A stretch of DNA of 64,000 nucleotides from Palsa-1439 sp050015495. GTDB taxonomy: Bacteria > Verrucomicrobiota > Verrucomicrobiia > Palsa-1439. This document shows positions 33,861 through 43,445 of this stretch, in pieces. The stretch lies in assembly GCA_050015495.1 (NCBI GenBank), contig JBEKBH010000006.1:1-64000 (forward strand), given 5' to 3'. A program made the translations under genes and the position numbers. The number at the start of each line of letters is the position of its first letter. Positions within the stretch are counted from its first letter, which is position 1. The notes under the pieces are model-generated. The model worked only from the letters and a program-made list of their open reading frames with translations, ran no database searches and was not told where the DNA came from.

Positions 33861-34452
33861 CGAGGGGATTGTCCGCGAATTTTTCGAGCTGCACGGGTTC
33901 CTCGTGTGCCAGCGACGCAAGTATATCGTGCAGACGCGACAGAAAAGCGCCGATGAAGAAGTGGATTTGATTGTGCTGAATCCGGGAGCGCCAGCGGGAG
34001 CGATGCCGCCGGAGTTTGAAATCACGTCGAAGATGCTGTCGCAAGTGTCGCGGGCGATCGTGGCCGTGAAGGGCTGGCACACGGAGATTTTCGCGCCGGG
34101 CTTGCTGGCGCATCAGCCGAAGATTTTCCGGTTTGTGGAGAAGCGGGCCGTCGACGAAGCGCAACGGCTGGTGGGGAGTGAGGGATTGGTAAAACTCCTG
34201 GTCGTACCGGGATTGCCACGGGACAGCAGGACGCGACAGCGAAGCATCGAGTTGTTGCGGTCGAAAGGGGTCGATGGCGTGATCGCGTTTCGTTCGATTC
34301 TGCAGGAGTTGATTGCGAGCGTGGCGACGAATCGCAATTACCAGAAATCGGATCTTCTGCAAACCCTGCGGCTGCTGAAGAATTACGGGTTGCTGAAAGA
34401 GCCGCAAATGGAATTCGGGTGGAAGCGTCGCCTCAAGAAGGCGGCGGCATAG
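33847..34452 (+). CDS. hypothetical protein, possible nuclease-like fold
   Basis: A 201-residue protein that begins 14 bp before the aroB stop. FELHGFLVCQRRKYIVQTRQK...EEVDLIVLNPGAP followed by a VAVKGWH strand resembles the E-[VL]D-L...[EQ]VK pattern of PD-(D/E)xK nucleases, which often act on DNA ends or in repair. The C-terminal half (LIASVATNRNYQKSDLLQTLRLLKNYGLL) is helical. It is sandwiched between aroB and dprA. Fold and function are inferences. Confidence 0.6.
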   Translation: MSAVDEGIVREFFELHGFLVCQRRKYIVQTRQKSADEEVDLIVLNPGAPAGAMPPEFEITSKMLSQVSRAIVAVKGWHTEIFAPGLLAHQPKIFRFVEKRAVDEAQRLVGSEGLVKLLVVPGLPRDSRTRQRSIELLRSKGVDGVIAFRSILQELIASVATNRNYQKSDLLQTLRLLKNYGLLKEPQMEFGWKRRLKKAAA

Positions 34453-34486
34453 ACAGATCGCGGTTTTATCCCGAATGGAAGCGCGT

Positions 34487-35617
34487 ATGACCTCGCGCGA
34501 AGCCTACATCGCACTCAACATGGTTGACGGCGTCGGACCGATTCGTGTCCGCGCGTTGTTGGACCGGTTTGGCGAGCCGCAGGCGATTCTGTCGGCGACG
34601 AGAGCCGAGCTGATGGAGGTGGAGGGCGTGGGGGAAGAAGTCGCGCGAAGCATTGTGAGTTGGCGTGAGAAGATCGATCTCGATGCGGAGTTGAAGCGGA
34701 TCGAGAAAGCGGCGGTGCAGGTTGTGACACGGGATGACCCGGAGTATCCCAAGAACCTGCGGGAAGTTTATGACCCGCCAATCATCCTATATGTGAAGGG
34801 AACGCTCTCGGAGCGCGATGCGCTGGCGATGGCGATTGTCGGTTCGCGGCGGACGACGATCTACGGGCAGGACATGGCACGAAAGCTGGCGTATCAATTG
34901 GGGCGCGTCGGCGTGACGGTGGTGAGCGGCCTCGCGCGGGGGATCGATACCGCGGCGCATCACGGGGCGTTGCAGGCGAAGGGGCGGACGGTGGCGGTGA
35001 TCGGTTGTGGAATCGACATCGTGTATCCGGCGGAAAACGAGAAGCTGGCGAATGAGATCGTCGAGAAGGGCGGGGCGGTCGTGACGGAATTTCCGTTTGG
35101 AGTGAAACCGGATCGGCAGAACTTTCCGATGCGGAACCGCATCATCAGCGGTTGGTCGCTGGGCACGGTGGTGGTCGAGGCGAACCTGAAAAGCGGGGCG
35201 TTGATTACGGCCAACCAGGCGGCGGAGCAGGGGCGGCAGGTGTTTGCGGTGCCGGGACGGGCCGACTCAATTTTGTCCAGGGGAACGAACAAATTGATCA
35301 AGGACGGCGCAAAATTGACCGAGGATGCGGAGGACATTCTGGGGGAATTTGAGTACCTGTTGCCAAAAAGGGCCACCGAGCCGGCGGACGCCCCGTCCGC
35401 TGACGGAGGAACCAAACCTGCTTTGGTGTTGAGCGACATGGAGGAGAAAGTGATGGCGCACCTCGGCCGGGAAGAAACGGCCATCGACGAGGTAATTCGC
35501 GCCAGCGGTTTGACAACGGCGTGTGTTTCCGCAACCTTACTGTCGTTGGAGATGAAACGGCTGGTACGGCAACTGCCGGGAAAGATGTACGTGCGTAACA
35601 CGGCGTTCCGACCGTGA
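34487..35617 (+). CDS. dprA: DprA/Smf DNA-processing protein
   Basis: A 376-residue protein that loads RecA on incoming single-stranded DNA in natural transformation. An N-terminal HhH-like part (VDGVGPIRVRALLDRFG, VEGVGEEVARSI) precedes the Rossmann-like core: VGSRRTTIYGQDMARKLAYQL, VVSGLARGIDTAAHHGAL, FPMRNRIISGWSLGTVVVEA. A C-terminal winged-helix tail follows. The ATG at 34487 has GGAAG at a good distance; another ATG is at 34475. Its stop is shared with the topA region (TGATG). Confidence 0.93.
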   Translation: MTSREAYIALNMVDGVGPIRVRALLDRFGEPQAILSATRAELMEVEGVGEEVARSIVSWREKIDLDAELKRIEKAAVQVVTRDDPEYPKNLREVYDPPIILYVKGTLSERDALAMAIVGSRRTTIYGQDMARKLAYQLGRVGVTVVSGLARGIDTAAHHGALQAKGRTVAVIGCGIDIVYPAENEKLANEIVEKGGAVVTEFPFGVKPDRQNFPMRNRIISGWSLGTVVVEANLKSGALITANQAAEQGRQVFAVPGRADSILSRGTNKLIKDGAKLTEDAEDILGEFEYLLPKRATEPADAPSADGGTKPALVLSDMEEKVMAHLGREETAIDEVIRASGLTTACVSATLLSLEMKRLVRQLPGKMYVRNTAFRP

Positions 35618-35637
35618 TGGCAATAGAACAGAAATGT

Positions 35638-38067
35638 ATGGCGAAAAAACTGGTCATCGTTGAGTCCCCCGCGAAAGCGAAGACGATCAACAAGTATTTG
35701 GGATCGGACTTCAGCGTGAAAGCGTCCATGGGACACGTGCGCGATTTACCCGAGCGCAAATTTGGCGTGGAGATTGAGAACAACTTCGAGCCGACCTATC
35801 AGGTGTCCAAGAAGAAGGTCCAGGTCGTCAACGATCTCAAACAGGTCGCGAAGGACGCCGAGACGGTTTATCTGGCCTCCGACCCCGACCGTGAGGGCGA
35901 AGCGATTGCCTGGCATCTGCAGGAGATTTTGAAGAGCAAGCGGAACGGCCCGGAGTTCTTCCGCGTACAATTCAACGAAATCACCAAGAACGCGGTGCGG
36001 GCGGCCTTCGACCACCCGGGCCAGGTGGACATGAAGCTGGTCGATTCGCAGCAGGCGCGGCGAATTCTCGACCGCATCGTGGGGTACAAGATTTCGCCAT
36101 TGCTGAACAAGCGGGTCGCGCGCGGGTTGAGCGCCGGGCGGGTGCAATCCGTCGCGGTGCGGCTGGTGGTGGACCGCGAACGGGAAATCCGCGCGTTCAA
36201 GCCGCAGGAGTATTGGTCGGTCGAGGCCGAATTGCGGAAGCTGGTCGATCCGAAGGACCATTTCCTGGCGCGGCTGATCCAGGTGGGCGACAAGAAGGTC
36301 AAGTCACCCAACGGCGAAGCGAAAGCCGACGTCATTATTATTGGAAGCAAAGAGCAGGCGGACGGGATTCTGGCCGACCTGCAGCAGTGCGAATACAAAA
36401 TCGCCAAGATCGACATCAAACCGAAGAAGCGGAGCGCGCCGCCGCCGTTCACGACGAGCACCCTGCAGCAGTCCGCGTCGAAGGCGCTGGGCATGGGCAC
36501 ATCGAAGACGATGATGGTCGCGCAGCAGTTGTACGAAGGTATGGATGTCGGCGACGAAGGTTCGGTCGGCTTGATCACGTACATGCGTACCGACTCGTTC
36601 AACGTGTCGAAGGAGGCGCAAGCGGAGGCGCTGGCGTTTATCCGGGACACCATCGGGCCGGATTACGCGCCGGAGACCCCGAATTTTTACAAGTCGAAGA
36701 AGGACTCGCAAGGAGCGCACGAGGCGGTCCGCCCGACATCGGTGCGACGGACGCCGGAGAGCGTACGGAGGTACCTCGATCACGATCAGTTCCGTCTTTA
36801 CAAGCTGGTTTGGGAACGGTTTGTCGCCAGCCAGATGACGCCCGCCGAGATGAAGGTGACGAGCGTTGATATCGACGCCCGGCGAGAAGCGAAGTTTTTC
36901 CTGTTTCGCGCGACGGCGACCGAGGTGGTCTTTGCCGGTTGGTTGAAGATTTACGGCGTCGAGGAAGAGGCGGAGAAGAAGGCGGAGAGCGAGAAGCCGT
37001 CGGAGGAGGAGGAAAACAAGAAGCTGCCGCCGCTGAGCGAGAGCGAGCGGTTGCATCTGATCAAGCTCCACCACGAGCAGCATTTCACCGAGCCGCCGCC
37101 GCGGTTCAGCGAAGCGACGCTGGTGAAGGCGCTGGAGGAACTTGGCATCGGACGGCCGAGCACATATGCGCCGACGATTGCGACGATCCAGAAGCGGCAC
37201 TACGTGCTACGGGAGAAGGGCCGTCTTTCGCCGACGCAACTTGGCGAGGTCACAACCGACATTCTGGTCAAACATTTCACGAAATTGCTCGATGTGCAGT
37301 TCACGGCGCGGATGGAGGAGTTGCTCGACGAGATCGAAGAAGGCAAGGTCGAGTGGCACCACATGCTCGGGGACTTCTACAAGGACTTCGAGCCGACGTT
37401 GAAGGCCGCGACGGACAACATGGAGGACGTGCGGCCGAAACCGATCCCGACGGACATCAAGTGTGAACTGTGCGGCGAGATGTTGGTGATCCGCCCCGGC
37501 AAGAACGGGGAGTTTCTGGCTTGCTCGGCGTACCCGAAGTGCAAGAACACCAAGAATTTCAAACGCGGCGAAAACGGGAGCATTCAGGTCGTGGAAAAGG
37601 AAGAAACAGGCATCAAGTGTGAAAAGTGTGGCTCGGCGATGGTCATTAAGGGCGGCAAACGCGGCGAATTCCTGGCGTGTTCGGGTTATCCGGAATGCAG
37701 GAACGCGAAATCGTTTAGCCGGGATGCCGCGGGCAAAATTACGGTGATCGAGAAGCCGCAGCCGGTGGCGACCGACATCAAGTGCGAGAAGTGCGGTTCG
37801 CCGATGCTGATCCGCAACAGCCGTCGCGGGCCGTTCCTGGCGTGCTCGGGGTACCCGAAATGCCGCAATGCGAAGCCGTTGCCGGAGGAATTGAAGGACA
37901 AAGCGCCGCCGCCTCCGCCGAAGGAAGAGCCAGTGATGACCGACGAGAAGTGCGAGAAATGCGGCTCGCCGATGGTGAAGCGCCGCGGACGCTTCGGTGA
38001 ATTTCTCGGTTGCTCGGCTTACCCGAAGTGCAAGAACATCAAAAAACTGGCGCCGGTGGCCGCGTAA
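35638..38067 (+). CDS. topA: DNA topoisomerase I with four zinc ribbons
   Basis: An 809-residue type IA topoisomerase that relaxes negative supercoils. MAKKLVIVESPAKAKTINKYL opens the Toprim domain, SDPDREGEAIAWHL carries the metal-binding acids, and the active-site tyrosine is in GLITYMRTDSFNVS. Four C-terminal CxxC...CxxxxxC zinc ribbons (about residues 610-805) follow: CELC, CEKC, CEKC and CEKC, each ending in 'ACSxYPxC' or similar. In-frame starts at 35614 and 35617 overlap the dprA stop; the canonical MAKKLV start is preferred. Confidence 0.95.
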   Translation: MAKKLVIVESPAKAKTINKYLGSDFSVKASMGHVRDLPERKFGVEIENNFEPTYQVSKKKVQVVNDLKQVAKDAETVYLASDPDREGEAIAWHLQEILKSKRNGPEFFRVQFNEITKNAVRAAFDHPGQVDMKLVDSQQARRILDRIVGYKISPLLNKRVARGLSAGRVQSVAVRLVVDREREIRAFKPQEYWSVEAELRKLVDPKDHFLARLIQVGDKKVKSPNGEAKADVIIIGSKEQADGILADLQQCEYKIAKIDIKPKKRSAPPPFTTSTLQQSASKALGMGTSKTMMVAQQLYEGMDVGDEGSVGLITYMRTDSFNVSKEAQAEALAFIRDTIGPDYAPETPNFYKSKKDSQGAHEAVRPTSVRRTPESVRRYLDHDQFRLYKLVWERFVASQMTPAEMKVTSVDIDARREAKFFLFRATATEVVFAGWLKIYGVEEEAEKKAESEKPSEEEENKKLPPLSESERLHLIKLHHEQHFTEPPPRFSEATLVKALEELGIGRPSTYAPTIATIQKRHYVLREKGRLSPTQLGEVTTDILVKHFTKLLDVQFTARMEELLDEIEEGKVEWHHMLGDFYKDFEPTLKAATDNMEDVRPKPIPTDIKCELCGEMLVIRPGKNGEFLACSAYPKCKNTKNFKRGENGSIQVVEKEETGIKCEKCGSAMVIKGGKRGEFLACSGYPECRNAKSFSRDAAGKITVIEKPQPVATDIKCEKCGSPMLIRNSRRGPFLACSGYPKCRNAKPLPEELKDKAPPPPPKEEPVMTDEKCEKCGSPMVKRRGRFGEFLGCSAYPKCKNIKKLAPVAA

Positions 38068-38957
38068 CAGACGCGCTGACCGAAGAGTTTCTCACTTACC
38101 TCCGCATCGAGCGCGACGCGTCGGTGCTGACACTCCGCAATTACTCTGCCGACATCGCAGCGTTTCACACCTGGTTCGAGCAGAAGTACCAACAGCCGTG
38201 CGACTGGCGGGCGATCAATGGGTTTCATCTTCGCGGCTATCTGGTTTACCTGAATGAGCGGAAATTCGATCGGGCGACGATCCATCTCAAGATGTCGGCG
38301 TTGCGAAGTTTGTTTAAATGGCTGGTGCGCACCGAGCGGGTGAAGCAAAACCCGGTGGTGGGGCTGACCCTTCCGAAGAAGACGCGGAAACTGCCGAAAT
38401 TCCTGACGATCCAGCAGGTGGAAGCGCTGTTGAAAGCGCCCGTGAAAGGCAAGGCGAAAGACGGGTTGTCCGCGTGGCGTGACAAGGCGATTCTGGAGAC
38501 GCTCTACAGCTCGGGGATACGCATTCACGAACTTGTCCAGCTCAACGATGACGACGTGGATGTGCTTGGTGAAGTTGTGCAGGTCCGCGGCAAGGGCAAG
38601 AAAGAGCGGCTGGGGGCGCTCGGCGGGCCGGCGATCGACGCGTTGCAGAAGTACCTCGAATTGCGGGCGCGGAGCACGCGCGGACCGCTGTTTGTGAACC
38701 GATTCGGGGACCGTCTGACGGCGCGTAGCGTGCAGCGGATGTTGAAGAAATACCTCGTTGCTGCGGGACTCGATCCGTCCCTGACACCGCACAAACTGCG
38801 GCACAGTTTTGCGACACACATGCTCGATGCCGGGGCTGATCTCCGCAGTGTCCAGGAACTCCTCGGGCACGCCAATCTCTCCACGACGCAAATCTACACA
38901 CACATCACGCCCGAGCGCCTGAAGAAGGTCTACGAGAAGGCGCATCCAAGGGCGTAG
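38028..38957 (+). CDS. tyrosine recombinase XerC/XerD
   Basis: A 309-residue site-specific recombinase that resolves chromosome dimers. The core-binding domain (LTEEFLTYLRIERDASVLTLRNY) and catalytic residues are all present: Arg in SGIRIHELVQL, Lys in VRGKGKKERLG, HKLRHSFATHML, and GHANLSTTQIYTH with the nucleophilic Tyr. The gene overlaps topA: a GTG at 38028 lies inside the last zinc ribbon, and the usual position for a start (before TDALTEEF) has GTA. XerC and XerD cannot be told apart here. Next to dprA and topA it forms a DNA-maintenance group. Confidence 0.9.
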   Translation: MQEHQKTGAGGRVTDALTEEFLTYLRIERDASVLTLRNYSADIAAFHTWFEQKYQQPCDWRAINGFHLRGYLVYLNERKFDRATIHLKMSALRSLFKWLVRTERVKQNPVVGLTLPKKTRKLPKFLTIQQVEALLKAPVKGKAKDGLSAWRDKAILETLYSSGIRIHELVQLNDDDVDVLGEVVQVRGKGKKERLGALGGPAIDALQKYLELRARSTRGPLFVNRFGDRLTARSVQRMLKKYLVAAGLDPSLTPHKLRHSFATHMLDAGADLRSVQELLGHANLSTTQIYTHITPERLKKVYEKAHPRA

Positions 38958-38958
38958 A

Positions 38959-39636
38959 TTATTGAACGCGCCCAGAGCGCGCTTCGAGTGCGTAAGTACG
39001 TAGTTCGTGGCGAACATCAGGATTGGTGGCTACAAATCTGTCTATAATCCCAGCCACGTCGTCGGGGCAGAGGTGCTGCCAGTGTCCTAACCCATGAAGG
39101 GCGCTCTCCACGCAGGCGTCTTGGTTCAAATGCAAGATTCTCTGCATCGTTGATAACACATCGGCGTCCATGTCTGTGCCGATTCGTCCTTCAGGATCTT
39201 GTGCTTCATGGGAGAGGAAATCCCACCACATGTAACAGACAACATTCAGAGGGTTGGCCCCTTGCTCGTCGATGTTCGACAAATGCGAGGAACATTTGAT
39301 CGCGAAGTATTTCTCGAAGAGATTGTAAATAGAGCGGATGCATCGTTCGCGTTGGGATCGCAGCACGGCTTCTCGATAAATGCTAGGCACCCCATCGCAG
39401 AAGATGCCAATTCCCAAAAACCAGAGGCCTTGGGCTGCTTGTGCATCCGAATAAGCAGATAAGAGCGTCGGGGCTTCTTCGAACAGTCGCGTGATGTAGT
39501 CAACAATAACCACAGGGGAGGCTGTCCAGTGTTCGGCGTTCTCGCTCTCGTACCACTCAGGCTCAGTGACAGGATGGTCGAACACCCATTTGACCCAACC
39601 TTCAAATCCCCCGTCATTGGCTTGACTGTCGGTCAA
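38959..39636 (-). CDS. hypothetical protein
   Basis: A 225-residue soluble, acidic protein starting with TTG (no ATG is available until deep inside). It has Trp-rich stretches (WVKWVFDHPV, WYESENAEHW) and a C-terminal helical part (VESALHGLGHWQHLCPDDVAGIIDRFV). I do not recognise a family. DNA composition is more AT-rich than its neighbours. It is convergent with the xer gene and 30 bp downstream of efp. Confidence 0.6.
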   Translation of the reverse strand: MTDSQANDGGFEGWVKWVFDHPVTEPEWYESENAEHWTASPVVIVDYITRLFEEAPTLLSAYSDAQAAQGLWFLGIGIFCDGVPSIYREAVLRSQRERCIRSIYNLFEKYFAIKCSSHLSNIDEQGANPLNVVCYMWWDFLSHEAQDPEGRIGTDMDADVLSTMQRILHLNQDACVESALHGLGHWQHLCPDDVAGIIDRFVATNPDVRHELRTYALEARSGRVQ

Positions 39637-39666
39637 GAGAGCTGTCTCTCGCGGGTGGGCCGCAGT

Positions 39667-40224
39667 TTATGCCCGGCTCAAATACTTACCGGTGCGGGTG
39701 TCGACGCGGATGGTGTCGCCGGGGTTGATGAAGATGGGGACGCCGACTTCGATGCCGGTCTCGAGCTTGGCGGGCTTGGTCACGTTGGTGGCGGTATCGC
39801 CGCGGATGCCGGGCGGCGCGTCGATGACCTTGAGGTCAACGGCGGGCGGCAATTCGAGTTCGGCGACCTTGCCTTCGACCTCGGTCAGGCTGCAGCGGAG
39901 GTTTTCGGTAAGATAATTCTTGGAGTCGCTGACGAATTCCTCGTTGAGCGTGATCGTCTCGTACGTTTCCGGGTCCATGAAATGGTAGCCGGCCTGGTCC
40001 TTGAAGCTGAAGTCCACGGGCTTGGTGTTCTTGGAAACGACCTCGATGGTTTCCGTCGAGGTGAAGCGGACGACGGAGGACTTGCCCGTTTTCAAGCTGC
40101 GCAGGGTGGCCTGGACGAAGGCGCGCAGGTTGCCCGGCGTGCGGTGCTGCATGTCGAGCACGACGCAGACGTCGTTGTTGTACTTGACGGCCATTCCTTT
40201 GCGAAGATCGTTGGCTGACGGCAT
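39667..40224 (-). CDS. efp: elongation factor P with Asn at the modified-lysine position
   Basis: A 185-residue, three-domain EF-P that rescues ribosomes stalled on polyproline. The N-terminal KOW-like domain, FKDQAGYHFMDPETYE, and the C-terminal GDTATNVTKPAKLETG...PIFINPGDTIRVDTRTGKYLSR are standard. At the tip loop E. coli has PGKGQAF with the beta-lysylated Lys34; here it reads TPGNLRAF, with Asn32 at that position. So modification by EpmA cannot occur at this site. A GAGAGG ribosome site precedes the ATG. It follows the isomerase gene by 24 bp. Confidence 0.93.
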   Translation of the reverse strand: MPSANDLRKGMAVKYNNDVCVVLDMQHRTPGNLRAFVQATLRSLKTGKSSVVRFTSTETIEVVSKNTKPVDFSFKDQAGYHFMDPETYETITLNEEFVSDSKNYLTENLRCSLTEVEGKVAELELPPAVDLKVIDAPPGIRGDTATNVTKPAKLETGIEVGVPIFINPGDTIRVDTRTGKYLSRA

Positions 40225-40248
40225 AACAATAAACCTCTCGTTGATTTT

Positions 40249-41232
40249 CTACATGATTTTAAACTTCGGCAGGTCCTGTGAATCGACAATGCCGACAGGC
40301 TGCTTCTTCTCGTTGACCACGATCAAATCGTCAATCTGGCGTTGCTGGAAGATCTTGAGGGCCTCGACGGCCAGCGCGTCCTGGCGAATGGTGATCGGGT
40401 CGGGCGTCATAATGGTTCCGACCGGTTTCTTGAGCAACTCGGCTTCCGAACCGCGCGCGAGGGAAATGTGGCGGCGGAAATCACCATCGGTGAAGACGCC
40501 GGCGATACAGCCTTGTTTATCCACAATGCTGATGGTGCCCGATTTGGCCTTGGTCATGGCGAGGAGCGCGTCTTTCACACTGCGGTAGTCAGTGATGACG
40601 GCATTGCGGTTGCCCGTGCGCATGATGTCCTCGATTCGGAGCAGCATCGTGCGGCCAATGGCGCCGGCGGGGTGCAACCGCGCGTAATCTGATTTCTTGA
40701 ACCCGTGCGCTTCGAGGACGCACATGGCGAGAGCGTCGCCGAGCGCGAGCATGGCCGTGGTGCTCGATGTCGGCGCGAGATTAAACGGGCAGGCTTCCTT
40801 CTTCACGTTCACGCGCAGGACGATGTCGCTATGGCGGGCGAGGCTGGATTTGGCGCGCGAGGTCACGGAGATGACAGTGACGTCGAAGCGTTTGATCGCC
40901 GGCAAAATGCGGGACAACTCCTCCGTCTCGCCCGAATAACTGAGGGCGAGGACGCAATCGCCATCGTTGATCACGCCGAGGTCGCCGTGCAACGCGTCGA
41001 CGGAATTGAGCAGGACGCTGGTGGCGCCCGTGCTGGTGAGCGTGGCGGCAATCTTGTGGCCGATATTGCCGGACTTGCCGATGCCGGTGACGACGACCTT
41101 GCCCCGATTGGCGAGGCACTTGACGATGGCCTCGACGGCCCTGGAAAAGTTCCCGTCGAGACAGCCGCGCGTCCGGCGCAGGCCGTCGATCTCGATGTCG
41201 AAGACAGTTTTCGCTAGCGTGACGTAATTCAT
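40249..41232 (-). CDS. kdsD: arabinose-5-phosphate isomerase (KdsD/KpsF family)
   Basis: A 327-residue enzyme: an N-terminal SIS domain (VVVTGIGKSGNIGHKIAATLTSTG, ALSYSGETEEL, LAPTSSTTAMLALGDALA) and two C-terminal CBS domains (MRTGNRNAVITD... and IMTPDPITIRQDALAVEAL...). It converts D-ribulose 5-phosphate to D-arabinose 5-phosphate, the first step to Kdo in lipopolysaccharide. The long upstream frame is rejected; MNYVTLA at 41230-41232 is the usual start region. Confidence 0.92.
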   Translation of the reverse strand: MNYVTLAKTVFDIEIDGLRRTRGCLDGNFSRAVEAIVKCLANRGKVVVTGIGKSGNIGHKIAATLTSTGATSVLLNSVDALHGDLGVINDGDCVLALSYSGETEELSRILPAIKRFDVTVISVTSRAKSSLARHSDIVLRVNVKKEACPFNLAPTSSTTAMLALGDALAMCVLEAHGFKKSDYARLHPAGAIGRTMLLRIEDIMRTGNRNAVITDYRSVKDALLAMTKAKSGTISIVDKQGCIAGVFTDGDFRRHISLARGSEAELLKKPVGTIMTPDPITIRQDALAVEALKIFQQRQIDDLIVVNEKKQPVGIVDSQDLPKFKIM

Positions 41233-41357
41233 CGGAGCACGGGAGACAGTAGAGTAGCGGATGCGGCGGCGTTTGGCAAGGCGCGCCTCACGCACATCGC
41301 GTCAGGCGTGTTTCAAGCTGTCTTCGTACCACTGAATGGTGGCGGGGCGTGTTGGCG

Positions 41358-41930
41358 CTAGGAGCCGGTGACGAGTTGCGAGCGGCTGACGATGAGGCGG
41401 GCCTGGCAACCGAGCGTGGAGAGCAACACCGCGACGCGGTCGCGGTCGCTCATTTCCTGCAGGACAACGGCTTGGAGGCCGCGGAGCGGGCCATCGCTGA
41501 TTTCGACGAGGTCGCCGGGGCGAACCCCCGGGCGGACGGTGACGACATCGACGGTCTCGCCCGCCCATTGCTGGAGCTGGTGGATGATCGCGTCATCGAC
41601 GACGGTGGGGCGTCCGCCGAAGCCGACGACGCCGATGACCTGGGGGGCGTATTGGACGGCGCGAAGATTTCGAGTGAGATTGAGGCGACAGAAGAAATAG
41701 CGCGGGAAGAGCGGGCCGATGACGTAGCGTTTGACGCGGCGGATGGTTTTGAGGCGCTTTAGCTTGGGATAGTAGGTGTCGAGACCGAGCACGTCGCGGC
41801 AGTATTGTTCGGCGCCGGTTTCCTTGCGGGGGCGGGTGTGGACGCAGAGCCAGCGGGTGACGTTGGGCAGGGGCGCGTCTTCGGGTCCGCCCTTCTGCGT
41901 AGTCGCCTTGCTGTTCACGGAATCCATCAT
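41358..41930 (-). CDS. NusG/RfaH-like transcription antitermination factor (first)
   Basis: A 190-residue NusG paralogue. The N-terminal NGN domain reads WLCVHTRPRKETGAEQYCRDVLGLDTYYPKLKRLKTIRRVKRYVIGPLFPRYFFCRL, with the GPLFPRYFF motif. The C-terminal KOW domain contains GDLVEISDGPLRGLQAVV. It is not the housekeeping NusG, which begins MxxxWYVVHTYSG and sits with secE/rplK. It resembles the specialised RfaH/UpxY/LoaP group. Its neighbours downstream are kdsD and efp. A second, different paralogue is at 53891. Confidence 0.85.
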   Translation of the reverse strand: MMDSVNSKATTQKGGPEDAPLPNVTRWLCVHTRPRKETGAEQYCRDVLGLDTYYPKLKRLKTIRRVKRYVIGPLFPRYFFCRLNLTRNLRAVQYAPQVIGVVGFGGRPTVVDDAIIHQLQQWAGETVDVVTVRPGVRPGDLVEISDGPLRGLQAVVLQEMSDRDRVAVLLSTLGCQARLIVSRSQLVTGS

Positions 41931-42267
41931 CACTCAAACGGTGGTGTTTGTACAGTACAGGGGCGGCGGAAGGTTCACCACCCTTCGACTCCGCACAGTG
42001 GAGGGAAAGGGCTTGCGTCGGAATGAAATTCGGGCGTATAGGTTTGTTTACTGAGCCCGTTGGGGCCATTTCTCTGGGCCGAGGAAGCGTTCTGTCTGCG
42101 CGGAGGGGTGGGAGTCGTTTGTGGTTTGGAGGGAACGAAGACAGGAGCCGATTTGGCGTTGAGGAGAAGGTGTAGTATTTTCCATGAGTCGTGGGGTGGT
42201 TTGACCGTTGGGTGCCCGGCTGGCGGTCTGACTCAAACAGATTCCGGGCAAGGAGGCCAAGCGTATT

Positions 42268-42981
42268 ATGAAGAGCGTGAGAAAATGGGTGGCAGTGAGT
42301 GTGGTCGTGGGAGTGATGGCAATTGCCGCGGGGATCGTCTTTGCGTCGCTGACATCGAGCCGCGTGTTTCGGACGGTGGTCTCGATGTTGACGGTGCAGC
42401 AGTTGACGGGTCCGCTGGAGTTTGAGTATCATTTGCAGGATGGTTCCAATCTGGTGGCCCTGGCGTTGGGTACGACGCCGTCCAGCAATCAGGTGTTTGC
42501 GATGGTGATGAACTGTGAATCGAGCGAGGCGAACCTGGTGATGTATGACGAGTCGAACTCGAATATTTTGGTGATTGCGACGAGCGAGAACGTCACGACG
42601 ATCAAGCAGCAGGCGATCACGCGGCTGACGGCCGGCAACACCAACGACGAACGGTTTGTGGCGCAATTCAACGTCGAGTCGGTGGGCAATCTGGCGGGCG
42701 GGTATTTGACGGTGGCGGGCCGGCTGCATCTGGACACGAACGGGTGCCCCGTGGCGGTATTGATCGCGATGAACCGTGACGCGGAGGATGCGTCGTTCGA
42801 CGACAAGGATGTGACGGACGTGGAACAGGACGGCAAGATCAAGGACATGGACCGGGCCGGGGAGGGGCATTTCATCGGGGTGCTGAACGTGATCAGCGGC
42901 GGATCGACGAACGCCTGGCTGGTGCCGTTGGGCCACATGTCATTTCGTCGTGAGCTGGAACAGCTCGCGCCGCTGAGCTAA
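42268..42981 (+). CDS. secreted protein of unknown function
   Basis: A 237-residue protein with an N-terminal signal/anchor (about residues 7-27, WVAVSVVVGVMAIAAGIVFASL) and a beta-rich remainder. It has no motif I know. A GGAGG ribosome site lies about 12 bases before the ATG. It is followed by the longest gene-free stretch of the window. Confidence 0.65.
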   Translation: MKSVRKWVAVSVVVGVMAIAAGIVFASLTSSRVFRTVVSMLTVQQLTGPLEFEYHLQDGSNLVALALGTTPSSNQVFAMVMNCESSEANLVMYDESNSNILVIATSENVTTIKQQAITRLTAGNTNDERFVAQFNVESVGNLAGGYLTVAGRLHLDTNGCPVAVLIAMNRDAEDASFDDKDVTDVEQDGKIKDMDRAGEGHFIGVLNVISGGSTNAWLVPLGHMSFRRELEQLAPLS

Positions 42982-43250
42982 GGGGTGGCGGCAAGCTGGA
43001 GGGCGGGAAGCGTTCACCACCCTTCGACGCTGCTCAGGGTAAACCCTTCAGCTTGGCTCACCTCGACACTGCTCCCTTCGGAGCTCGGTTCGACGCCCCG
43101 CCAGAGGCAGGGCAAGGCTCAGGGCGAGACCTTCGAGACTCAGGGTAAACAGGGCAGGGCGAGCGACGACCAAGGGAGCCGTCAGACTGTTCGGGGAAGT
43201 TATGGATAGCACGGTCCATAAATTGCCATCGGTTGGAGTGCGAGCAGGCG

Positions 43251-43273
43251 GATACATCGGTAACCGATGCATC
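43251..43273. repeat. 23-bp palindrome of the GATAC...GTATC family, distant copy
   Basis: Arms GATACATCGGT and ACCGATGCATC, one mismatch, the same 23-bp length as the copies at 872-1154 and 10592-11059. It lies in the gene-free region, 32 kb from the nearest other copy. Confidence 0.6.
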
Positions 43274-43445
43274 ATGGTTTGAGGGCATGGATGTCGAGAG
43301 CGCGGAGGGTGAGAGACGGCGGGCGATCCGCCTACGCTCGACGAGCTACGGCGGACGAGAGGGTCGCCCTGCTTCGCCGGGGCGGCTGACAGTATTCGCT
43401 CCCGTTCATACTGCCCGTGCGGGTGCCGCAACGACACGGCCTGTC

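Noticed and set aside
41358..41930. Housekeeping nusG
   Set aside because: The N-terminus, the lack of secE/rplK neighbours and the presence of a second paralogue point to a specialised factor.
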